Source of the DNA: an uncultured Fimbriimonadales bacterium
GTDB lineage: Bacteria; Armatimonadota; Fimbriimonadia; Fimbriimonadales; GBS-DC
Reading direction: 5' to 3'
DNA: 6,303 bases
Assembly (NCBI GenBank): GCA_937925775.1
Contig: CALAMM010000102.1
Span: 1-6,303 of the forward strand
The translations under genes were made by a program, and so were the position numbers. Of the stretch, positions 1-4,905 are shown in pieces; position 1 is the first letter of the stretch; every line of letters begins with the position of its first letter. The notes under the pieces were generated by a model. That model saw only the letters and a list, made by a program, of their open reading frames with translations, did no database searches and was not told where the DNA came from.

Positions 1-31
1 GCTGGTAGATATCTATACTCTTCAGGATTGA

Positions 32-109
32 TTAGGGGTCAAGTTTTCTCGTTATGACGAGGAGGGACGGTTGACCAAGATAGAACGCGATTACGGCAAC
101 GGCAACTGA
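32..109 (+). pseudogene. 3' remnant of a disrupted reading frame, YD-repeat-like
   Basis: The frame ending at the TGA at 107-109 reads ...SRYDEEGRLTKIERDYGNGN. The YDxxGRLT stretch resembles the YD repeats of RHS-type proteins. The frame is closed upstream by a TGA at 29-31. A second frame is open from base 1 to 57, so a one-base shift near the T-run at 44-47 could join the two into a longer gene, but this is speculative. The stop codon straddles the insertion-sequence boundary: T107 belongs to the host sequence and G108-A109 to the element end, so the host frame was truncated by the insertion. The fragment is too short for a firm family call and could be non-coding. Confidence 0.3.
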
Positions 110-396
110 GGCTGTTCGAAAAATCGGGGGAGCCACACAAAAAGACAAACAAAGACCTCGTCGCCACCCACCTGCACCAGCCCCACCAAGTTCCACAACA
201 CCAACATTCCCCACACCCAAACCCGCGCACCACGCCACGAACGCGAACCTACATCACTCCCATACGCACCCTTCACGCTCCCAAACACCTGCTCTATCCG
301 ATAACGACCCCGCAACACCTCAGAATACCCATCCGCACGCACATGCGCCCGCAACCGCGACGACGCACGCACCCCCTGCCACACCCCATCCGACAC
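91..396 (-). pseudogene. Truncated DDE transposase, C-terminal fragment (IS4-like)
   Basis: About 100 codons are open. The segment RGRYRIEQVFGSVKGAYGS holds the C-terminal catalytic glutamate of a DDE transposase in the context R-x3-E-x6-K. That is the last part of the Y-x2-R-x3-E-x6-K signature of IS4-family enzymes. The expected tyrosine seven residues before the glutamate is leucine here. It is followed by a W-rich hydrophobic helix (WVWGMLVLWNLVGL). The N-terminal domain and the first two catalytic aspartates are missing: upstream on this strand lie only the MITE and the tRNA-Asn promoter. The in-frame stop (TAA, 93-91) lies outside the element end at 108, so the last residues are read from the terminal repeat and the flank. 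This is a dead remnant, and the family assignment is moderately sure. Confidence 0.7.
108..126 (+). repeat. Terminal inverted repeat of the IS remnant
   Basis: GAGGCTGTTCGAAAAATCG lies just past the 3' end of the transposase fragment, where the element's terminus should be. It matches the left MITE terminus at 407-425 in 18 of 19 positions and in the same orientation. The opposite IS end is absent from the window, so no target duplication can be assigned to this insertion. Confidence 0.65.
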
Positions 397-406
397 ACCC
401 TCCCCT
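397..406. repeat. Target-site duplication, left copy
   Basis: ACCCTCCCCT directly precedes the left MITE terminus and is identical to 681-690. A perfect 10-bp match at the exact element borders marks a transposition event. Confidence 0.88.
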
Positions 407-495
407 GAGGGTGTTCGAAAAATCGTTTGGGCAGAACGCGCCCCCTATAAAACGCAGGGTGCCCACGCAGGTGCGCCCCTACGCCAATAACCAAG

Positions 496-523
496 TAGGG
501 GCAGACCTGCGTGTCTGCCCCTA
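496..523. repeat. Perfect 11-bp hairpin inside the MITE
   Basis: The arms TAGGGGCAGAC and GTCTGCCCCTA enclose the loop CTGCGT. The segment 464-482 is an imperfect inverted copy (17 of 19) of 495-513, so the left arm can pair either upstream or downstream. The two folds are mutually exclusive. Confidence 0.75.
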
Positions 524-569
524 TGAGAGGGCGCATATCCCTGTGTAGGTGCAGGTACCCCCTCCTTTA

Positions 570-633
570 GGTTCCCCCTGCAAGCAGGGGGAACCATCGA
601 GAAAAATCGGTTCCCCCTTGAAAAGGGGGAACC
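570..633. repeat. Tandem GGTTCCCCC hairpins inside the MITE
   Basis: Two adjacent palindromes share the outer sequence GGTTCCCCC/GGGGGAACC. The first (570-595) has 12-bp arms and a two-base loop. The second (609-633) has 11-bp arms and a three-base loop. An outer pairing of 554-565 with 638-649 (one mismatch) could enclose both, giving a cruciform-like fold. There is no T-tract, so these are not typical intrinsic terminators. Confidence 0.7.
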
Positions 634-680
634 TGCAGGAGGGGGTTCCCCATACAACAGGCGAATTTTCGAACACCCTC

Positions 681-690
681 ACCCTCCCCT
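681..690. repeat. Target-site duplication, right copy
   Basis: ACCCTCCCCT is identical to 397-406 and begins immediately after the MITE. Its last base is also the first T of the tRNA-Asn TTGACA box. Confidence 0.88.
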
Positions 691-720
691 TGACAACCTG
701 TAGGGGAGATGTGGTATATT
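690..720 (+). promoter_or_regulatory. Promoter of tRNA-Asn (and rluB)
   Basis: A consensus -35 box TTGACA (690-695) is followed after 19 bp by TATATT (715-720), preceded by GG as in the other promoters of this window. The predicted start, about 7 nt downstream, leaves a leader of roughly 8 nt before the mature tRNA 5' end at 735. The spacing is slightly long, and a one- or two-base shift of the -10 box is possible. The MITE ends exactly against the -35 box. Confidence 0.75.
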
Positions 721-734
721 ATTAATGCCGACGC

Positions 735-810
735 TCCTGGGTAGCTCAATGGGCAGAGCGGGTGGCTGTTAACCACCAGGTTGCAGGTTCGAGTCCTGCC
801 CCAGGAGCCA
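735..810 (+). tRNA. tRNA-Asn (anticodon GTT)
   Basis: The gene folds as a complete cloverleaf. The acceptor stem is TCCTGGG/CCCAGGA with discriminator G, followed by an encoded CCA (808-810). The D arm is GCTC/GAGC. The anticodon stem GGTGG/CCACC encloses the loop CTGTTAA with anticodon GTT. The T arm GCAGG/CCTGC encloses TTCGAGT. The mature length is 76 nt. It has its own strong promoter and is followed after 7 nt by the pseudouridine synthase start codon, so the two are almost certainly on one primary transcript. Confidence 0.98.
803..807 (+). promoter_or_regulatory. Shine-Dalgarno inside the tRNA-Asn acceptor stem
   Basis: AGGAG lies 10 nt before the ATG at 818. It is the only purine-rich ribosome-binding sequence upstream of the pseudouridine synthase. 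It is also the 3' strand of the tRNA acceptor stem plus the discriminator base, so it is base-paired in the folded tRNA and lost when the tRNA 3' end is matured. Confidence 0.55.
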
Positions 811-817
811 TGTTGTT

Positions 818-1603
818 ATGATGCCCCAACGCCTGCAGAAATGGCTTGCGTTTTGCGGGTACGGTTCCCGACGCGCGTGCGAACAACTTATCCGTCAGGG
901 GCGCGTGCAGGTGAACGGCGTTCCCGCCACGCTGGGAATGAAAATTAATCCTGAGCAAGACCAGATCACGGTGGACGGCAAGCGAGTGCATCCCCCCTCC
1001 CAGCGAGTGTATCTGATGCTTCACAAGCCGCGTGGCTACACGACCACTCGCAAAGACCCCCATGCGCCCCACACCGTGATGGAGCTGCTCCGCGATGCGC
1101 CAGCGAGCGTGTTTCCTGTGGGCAGGCTCGATACCGACTCGGAGGGACTACTGTTGTTCACGAACGACGGTGAGTTCGCCCATCGCCTGATGCATCCCCG
1201 CTACAAGTTGCCCAAGACTTACCGCGTGTGGGTGCGCGGCGTGCCGTCAGAGCGCGCGTTGAAGCAGCTGCGCGAAGGTGTCATGCTGGAAGACGGCATC
1301 ACCGCGCCTGCGGAGGTGAGGCTACTGCGGGCAGGCAAGGAACAAAGCCTGCTGGAGATTGTGCTGCGCGAGGGGCGTAAACGCCAGATCCGACGCATGT
1401 GTGAGGCAGTAGGGCATCCCGTGCGACGGCTGGTGCGCGTGGCGATAGGCGCACTCCGCTTACCGCGCGACCTACCGCCGGGCAAGTGGCGCATGCTGAC
1501 CCCCGACGAGGTGGCGCTCCTGCGCTCGCCCGCAACGCCTGCACCACACACAAACACCACTTCGCGGCGTTCGCAGGCTCCCCCCACCAGACACGCGAAG
1601 TAG
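818..1603 (+). CDS. rluB: RluB/RsuA-family rRNA pseudouridine synthase
   Basis: This 261-residue enzyme converts a specific uridine in rRNA to pseudouridine. RluB acts on 23S rRNA in the peptidyl-transferase region, while the paralogue RsuA acts on 16S rRNA. An N-terminal S4 RNA-binding domain (about 3-60; RLQKWLAFCGYGSRRACEQL) precedes the catalytic domain. Motif II is GRLDTDSEGLLL with the catalytic aspartate at D105, and the family's late motif EGRKRQIRRMCEAVGHPV sits at 185-202. A VNG motif follows the S4 helix. The last 25 residues (P/T/S/R-rich) form a disordered tail. Two adjacent ATGs (818, 821) are possible starts, and the first is better spaced from AGGAG. It is co-transcribed with tRNA-Asn. 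RluB is preferred over RsuA or RluE from overall resemblance, so the substrate base remains uncertain. Confidence 0.92.
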   Translation: MMPQRLQKWLAFCGYGSRRACEQLIRQGRVQVNGVPATLGMKINPEQDQITVDGKRVHPPSQRVYLMLHKPRGYTTTRKDPHAPHTVMELLRDAPASVFPVGRLDTDSEGLLLFTNDGEFAHRLMHPRYKLPKTYRVWVRGVPSERALKQLREGVMLEDGITAPAEVRLLRAGKEQSLLEIVLREGRKRQIRRMCEAVGHPVRRLVRVAIGALRLPRDLPPGKWRMLTPDEVALLRSPATPAPHTNTTSRRSQAPPTRHAK

Positions 1604-1627
1604 TGGAAATTGTTCCCGTGAGGTGGG

Positions 1628-1633
1628 TATACT
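1628..1633 (+). promoter_or_regulatory. -10 box of the nucleotide-sugar operon
   Basis: TATACT with a GGG extension (1625-1627) lies 25 nt after the rluB stop and 18 nt before the Shine-Dalgarno. No good -35 hexamer is visible (the best is TGGAAA near 1604), so it probably works as an extended -10 promoter. The position implies that in-frame start codons before about 1640, including the GTG at 1623, cannot be used from this promoter. Confidence 0.6.
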
Positions 1634-1650
1634 AAACCGCAGTTTGGACC

Positions 1651-1657
1651 AAGGAGG
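1651..1657 (+). promoter_or_regulatory. Shine-Dalgarno that sets the TTG start
   Basis: AAGGAGG is a perfect anti-16S match. It lies 10 nt before the TTG at 1668 but 22 nt before the in-frame ATG at 1680. Spacing therefore favours TTG as the start codon. Confidence 0.8.
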
Positions 1658-1667
1658 ACGATTCGAT

Positions 1668-2786
1668 TTGCAAGTCAGGATGGCGGATTTGGGCAGCCAG
1701 TACCGGCGGATTCGGGATGAACTCGAGCCCGTGTTGCTGGAGACGCTGGCGAGTGGGCGTTATGTGCTGGGTGAGCATGTGCATGCGTTGGAGCAGGAAG
1801 TCGCGCAGGTGTGCAACGCCCGCTTCGCGATTGGCGTGAGTTCGGGCACGGATGCCCTGAAACTGGCACTACGCGCGGTGGGGGTGCAGCCAGGCGACGA
1901 AGTGATTACCACGCCCTTCACTTTCGTTTCCACCACCGAAGTGATTGTGCAGCTTGGCGCGAAGCCCGTGTTTGTGGATATTGACCCCGAGACCTACAAC
2001 ATAGACCCCAACTTGGTGGAGTCGGCGATTACCCCGCGCACGCGGGCGATTCTGCCAGTGAGCCTGTACGGGCAGTCTGCGGAGATGCGTGCGCTCCGCG
2101 CGATTGCCGACCGCTACGGGCTGTGGCTGATTGAGGACGCGGCGCAGGCGATCGGCGCACGCCACTACGAGGAGCCGATCGGCGCGTTCGCTCACGCCGC
2201 GACGCTGAGCTTCTTCCCCACCAAGAATATCGGCGCAGCAGGCGATGCCGGCATGGTACTCACCAACGATGAGCGAATCGCCTACAAAGTGCGCAGCCTC
2301 CGCGTCCACGGCATGAACGGCGGCTACTACTACGAAGACATCGGCTACACCGCGCGACTGGACGAGCTGCAAGCGGTAATCCTACGGGTGAAGTTGCGCC
2401 GCCTGCACGAGTGGACCGAACGGCGCCGCTATCACGCCGCGCTCTATCGCACCCTGCTTGCCGACGCGCCCCTCGAACTACCGACTGTTCGACCCTACAA
2501 CTACCATGTGTATCACCAGTTCACGGTGCGCACGCCCCAACGAGATGCGCTGCGCGAGCACCTGCGTCAGTGTGGCGTGGAGAGCGCGGTCTACTACCCA
2601 CTGCCGCTCCACCTCCAGCCTGCCTATCGGTTCTTGGGCTATCAGGAGGGCGATTTCCCCCATGCGGAACGCGCGGCACAGGAAGTGCTCTCCCTGCCTG
2701 TCCACTCGGAACTGACCGAGGATCAGATTGCGCTCGTGGCAGAAAGCGTGCTGGCATTCACCCAGACGGAGGTCATGGCAGTATGA
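1668..2786 (+). CDS. DegT/DnrJ/EryC1/StrS-family PLP aminotransferase
   Basis: This 372-residue cytosolic enzyme transfers an amino group, usually from glutamate, to a keto-sugar nucleotide (fold-type I, PLP-dependent). Visible motifs in order are MADLGSQYRRI at the N-terminus, SSGTDALKLALRAVG (59-73, cofactor phosphate contact), PGDEVITTPFTF, EDAAQAIGA (156-164, the aspartate that pairs with the PLP ring nitrogen), and SFFPTKNIGAAGDAG with the Schiff-base lysine at K186. The C-terminal domain ends with YYPLPLHLQPAY and LSLPVHSELT. The length is normal for the family. The TTG start is chosen from the ideally placed AAGGAGG; the ATG at 1680 is the alternative. The next gene overlaps by ATGA, so the two are translationally coupled. 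The exact sugar cannot be told from sequence; relatives include WbpE-like enzymes. Confidence 0.93.
   Translation: MQVRMADLGSQYRRIRDELEPVLLETLASGRYVLGEHVHALEQEVAQVCNARFAIGVSSGTDALKLALRAVGVQPGDEVITTPFTFVSTTEVIVQLGAKPVFVDIDPETYNIDPNLVESAITPRTRAILPVSLYGQSAEMRALRAIADRYGLWLIEDAAQAIGARHYEEPIGAFAHAATLSFFPTKNIGAAGDAGMVLTNDERIAYKVRSLRVHGMNGGYYYEDIGYTARLDELQAVILRVKLRRLHEWTERRRYHAALYRTLLADAPLELPTVRPYNYHVYHQFTVRTPQRDALREHLRQCGVESAVYYPLPLHLQPAYRFLGYQEGDFPHAERAAQEVLSLPVHSELTEDQIALVAESVLAFTQTEVMAV
2768..2773 (+). promoter_or_regulatory. Shine-Dalgarno of the nucleotidyltransferase
   Basis: GGAGGT sits 9 nt before the ATG at 2783, inside the end of the aminotransferase gene. It supports that start over upstream in-frame codons, which would produce a 124-residue Arg/Pro/Cys-rich leader that is only a shadow of the aminotransferase. 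Confidence 0.75.
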
Positions 2787-3826
2787 AGGCTATGATTCTC
2801 GCGGCGGGGGTCGGCTCGCGCTTAGACCCCCTCACCCGCGCCCTGCCCAAACCGATGGTTCCTATCGTGAACCGCCCCGTGATGGAACACCTCGTGAACC
2901 TCCTCAAGCAGCACGGCTTCACCGAAATCATGGTCAACCTGCACTATCTGGGCGACCAGATTAAAGCGTACTTCGGGGATGGCTCGCGCTGGGGCGTGCG
3001 GATCTTCTACTCCGAAGAGGAACAGCTCTGGGGCGACGCGGGGAGCGTGAAACGCTGCGAGGAGTTCTTCGATGACACCTTCGTCGTCATCGGCGGCGAC
3101 GACCTGACCGATTTGGACCTAACGCGCCTGATTAAGTTCCATAAGGAGAAAAAATCGCTCTGCACGATTGCGCTTTCGCTGGTGGAGGACCCGTCGGAGT
3201 ACGGGATTGCGCTGCTGAACGAGCGGGGGCGCATCACCCGATTCTTGGAAAAGCCCAAGGGCGAGATGATTTTCTCCAACGCCGCGAATATCGGGATTTA
3301 TGTGCTGGAGCCGGACGCGCTGGAGCTCATCCCGCGCGGTGCGCCTTACGGGTTCGGCAAGAACCTGCTTCCGTTGCTCATCGAGCGCAAGCTCCCCCTA
3401 TACGGCTTCCTGACCTCCAGCTACTGGAAGGATGTGGGGAACCTGAAGACCTATCAGCAGGCGCACTGGGACGCGCTGGCAGGGCGCGTGCAGCTCCAGA
3501 TGCCCTACCCCGAACAGCGCAAGTTTGTCTGGATTGGCGCGGATGTGCAGATTGCCGACGATGCGGAAATCGGCTATCCCGTGGTGATCGGCACAGGAGC
3601 GCGAATCGAATCGGGCGCGCGAGTTCTGGAAAACAGCGTTATCGGCGAGGGCTGTGTCGTCGAGGAGGGAGCCGTCGTGCAGGAGAGTATTCTATGGGAC
3701 GGCGCGGTGGTGATGCGCGACACGATGCTCGTGCGCTGTGTCGTCGGACGCGATTGTAAAGTGAAATCGAATGTGGCGATCTTCGATGGGGTGATTGTGG
3801 ACGCAAAGCAGCGCGCCCGCAAGTAA
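2783..3826 (+). CDS. Sugar-phosphate nucleotidyltransferase with left-handed beta-helix tail
   Basis: This 347-residue enzyme condenses a sugar-1-phosphate with an NTP to give an NDP-sugar and pyrophosphate. Residues 1-235 are the NTP_transferase domain: the signature AAGVGSRLDPLTRALPKPM (7-25), the metal-site region GGDD (104-107), the FLEKP motif (154-158), a substrate-site NIGIYVLEP, and WKDVG with the second metal-site aspartate (D217). Residues about 250-340 are hexapeptide-like repeats (IGADVQIADDAEIG, IGTGARIESGARV, IGEGCVVEEGAVV) that form a left-handed beta-helix. The layout matches COG1208 enzymes such as mannose-1-phosphate guanylyltransferase and glucose-1-phosphate nucleotidyltransferases. 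Base and sugar specificity is not decided. The start overlaps the aminotransferase stop (ATGA). The TAA stop touches the tRNA-Pro gene on the other strand. Confidence 0.92.
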   Translation: MKAMILAAGVGSRLDPLTRALPKPMVPIVNRPVMEHLVNLLKQHGFTEIMVNLHYLGDQIKAYFGDGSRWGVRIFYSEEEQLWGDAGSVKRCEEFFDDTFVVIGGDDLTDLDLTRLIKFHKEKKSLCTIALSLVEDPSEYGIALLNERGRITRFLEKPKGEMIFSNAANIGIYVLEPDALELIPRGAPYGFGKNLLPLLIERKLPLYGFLTSSYWKDVGNLKTYQQAHWDALAGRVQLQMPYPEQRKFVWIGADVQIADDAEIGYPVVIGTGARIESGARVLENSVIGEGCVVEEGAVVQESILWDGAVVMRDTMLVRCVVGRDCKVKSNVAIFDGVIVDAKQRARK

Positions 3827-3904
3827 TGGTCGGGGCGCCCGGACTCGAACCGGGGACCTCCTGCACCCAAAGCAGGCGCGCTAACCATACTGCGCTACGC
3901 CCCG
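3827..3904 (-). tRNA. tRNA-Pro (anticodon TGG)
   Basis: The cloverleaf is complete, with acceptor CGGGGCG/CGCCCCG, discriminator A and an encoded CCA (3829-3827). The D stem is GCGC/GCGC. The anticodon stem CCTGC/GCAGG encloses the loop TTTGGGT with anticodon TGG. The T stem CCCGG/CCGGG encloses TTCGAGT. It is the second gene of a two-tRNA unit, 8 nt after tRNA-Val. Its CCA directly abuts the TAA of the converging nucleotidyltransferase gene. Confidence 0.98.
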
Positions 3905-3912
3905 AAAATGAA

Positions 3913-3987
3913 TGGTGCGCGGTGGAGGATTCGAACCTCCGACCCCTTCCACGTCAAGGAAGTGCTCTCCCACTGAGCTAACCGCGC
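3913..3987 (-). tRNA. tRNA-Val (anticodon GAC)
   Basis: The acceptor is GCGCGGT/ACCGCGC, with discriminator A and an encoded CCA (3915-3913). The D stem is GCTC/GAGC. The anticodon stem CTTCC/GGAAG encloses the loop TTGACGT with anticodon GAC. The T stem GGAGG/CCTCC encloses TTCGAAT. The mature length is 75 nt. It is the first gene of the tRNA-Val/tRNA-Pro unit, with promoter boxes about 30 and 50 nt upstream. Confidence 0.98.
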
Positions 3988-4017
3988 ACGCGAAGGCAAT
4001 CTGCCCCGATGACTTCT

Positions 4018-4047
4018 ATTATACCGCATGCGACCCGAATTATACCC
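4018..4047 (-). promoter_or_regulatory. Tandem -10 boxes of the tRNA-Val/tRNA-Pro unit
   Basis: Two perfect TATAAT hexamers read on the minus strand (4044-4039 and 4023-4018), 21 bp apart. GGG and CGG precede them. The nearer box predicts a start around 4011 and a leader of about 24 nt; the farther box adds 21 nt. I see no clear -35 element for either. They lie in the 84-bp gap between mqnD and the tRNAs, on the same strand as mqnD, and there is no obvious terminator between the two. Confidence 0.7.
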
Positions 4048-4071
4048 TCTGCAGCTCATCGCCATCTCCGA

Positions 4072-4905
4072 TTAGGTTTCGTCGTCCACGAACTGCACAC
4101 TTACTTTGGGCGTGATGCCTGCTGCGGCGCCGCGCGATAGGAACTCCGTGATCGCCCGTTTGCCGCGCGTGCCCATGTCCAGCGTTAACTCATTCACATA
4201 CATGCTCACGAAGCGGTCGGCGGTTTCGTAATCGATTCCGCGCCCGAACTGCAAGGCATACTGCATAGCTTGCTCGCGATGCTCCAGCCCCAGCCGAATG
4301 CTTTCGCGGAAGGCGCGCGCGATTTCGAGTTGAATAGCCCGAGGCAGATCGGCACGCACGGCGTTAACGCCCAGGGGCAAGGGCAATCCGCCCGTCTGCT
4401 CAGCCCACCACGCGCCCAAGTCAAGCAGCAGGTGTAATCCCGCCTGCCGATGGGTGAGCTGCCCCTCGTGAATCAGCAGCCCCACCTCGACTTCGCCGCG
4501 CTGCACGGCAGGCATAATCGCATCGAAGGGCATCTCAACGGTCTGCGCGTCGGGCAGGAATAGACGCAGCGCCAAGTAGGCACTTGTCAAGTAGCCGGGC
4601 ACAGCTATTGGGTAGTCGTGCAACTGCTCAAGTGGGATTGGCTCGCGGGCGACGAGCATCGGTCCGTAGCCGTCGCCAAAGCTCCCCCCTTGATTCAGCA
4701 CCCGGTAGCGGTCGGCGACATACGCCAAGTTATGCACCGACATCGCCGTGAACTCCAGTTTCCCCTCCCGCGCCCACTGGTTGAGCGTTTGGATGTCGCG
4801 CAGCACATGCTCAAACTGCAGGGGGGTATCCACCAAGCCTTCCGCCAGCGCCCAGAACATGAAGGCGTCGTCGGCGTCTGGGCTATGACCGAGACGGATT
4901 GTCAT
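4072..4905 (-). CDS. mqnD: 1,4-dihydroxy-6-naphthoate synthase MqnD (futalosine menaquinone pathway)
   Basis: This 277-residue cytosolic enzyme converts cyclic dehypoxanthinyl futalosine to 1,4-dihydroxy-6-naphthoate, the last ring-forming step of the futalosine route to menaquinone. The fold is a two-lobed periplasmic-binding-protein-like domain. Diagnostic segments are the N-terminal RLGHSPDADDAFMFWAL (4-20), MSVHNLAYVADRY (55-67), GGSFGDGYGPMLVAR (73-87), VPGYLTSAYLALRLF (102-116), and GLLIHEGQLT (142-151) with H146, which corresponds to the histidine proposed as catalytic base in the Thermus enzyme. GGLPLPLGVNAVR (172-184) is also typical. The length is normal. The start codon overlaps the stop of the upstream membrane-protein gene (ATGA), with only a weak GGGGG upstream, so translation is probably coupled. 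No other mqn genes lie in the window. Confidence 0.95.
   Translation of the reverse strand: MTIRLGHSPDADDAFMFWALAEGLVDTPLQFEHVLRDIQTLNQWAREGKLEFTAMSVHNLAYVADRYRVLNQGGSFGDGYGPMLVAREPIPLEQLHDYPIAVPGYLTSAYLALRLFLPDAQTVEMPFDAIMPAVQRGEVEVGLLIHEGQLTHRQAGLHLLLDLGAWWAEQTGGLPLPLGVNAVRADLPRAIQLEIARAFRESIRLGLEHREQAMQYALQFGRGIDYETADRFVSMYVNELTLDMGTRGKRAITEFLSRGAAAGITPKVSVQFVDDET

Larger units (their letters stand above)
407..680. mobile_element. MITE (274 bp, non-autonomous)
   Basis: The element starts with GAGGGTGTTCGAAAAATCG (407-425) and ends with the inverted copy (662-680), with one mismatch in 19 bp. A perfect 10-bp duplication of the target flanks it. It holds no credible gene. The interior consists of palindromes: arms 496-506/513-523 (11 bp, loop of 6), 570-581/584-595 (12 bp, loop AA) and 609-619/623-633 (11 bp, loop GAA). 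The termini match the neighbouring IS end at 108-126, so a transposase of that family probably moved it. A 10-bp duplication is within the range known for IS4-family elements. The other possibility, a single element spanning 108-680, is excluded because its flanks do not match. Confidence 0.88.

Noticed and set aside
570..633. Intrinsic terminators in the MITE
   Set aside because: The hairpins are strong but have no T-tract on either strand, and no expressed gene ends just before them.
445..657. 70-codon open frame inside the MITE
   Set aside because: It is a translation of palindromic repeats, with no RBS, domain or protein-like composition.
108..680. One mobile element spanning both outer terminal repeats (108 to 680)
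   Set aside because: The flanks of 108 and 680 do not match, whereas 397-406 and 681-690 match perfectly at the borders of 407-680. The MITE is a separate insertion beside the IS remnant.
1623..1667. GTG start at 1623 for the aminotransferase
   Set aside because: It lies inside the -10 promoter region and has no RBS. The TTG at 1668 follows a perfect AAGGAGG at the right distance.
2411..2782. 124-residue N-terminal extension of the nucleotidyltransferase
   Set aside because: It overlaps the aminotransferase in another frame and has shadow-like composition. The ATG at 2783 has a good Shine-Dalgarno and begins the conserved MKAMILAAG motif.
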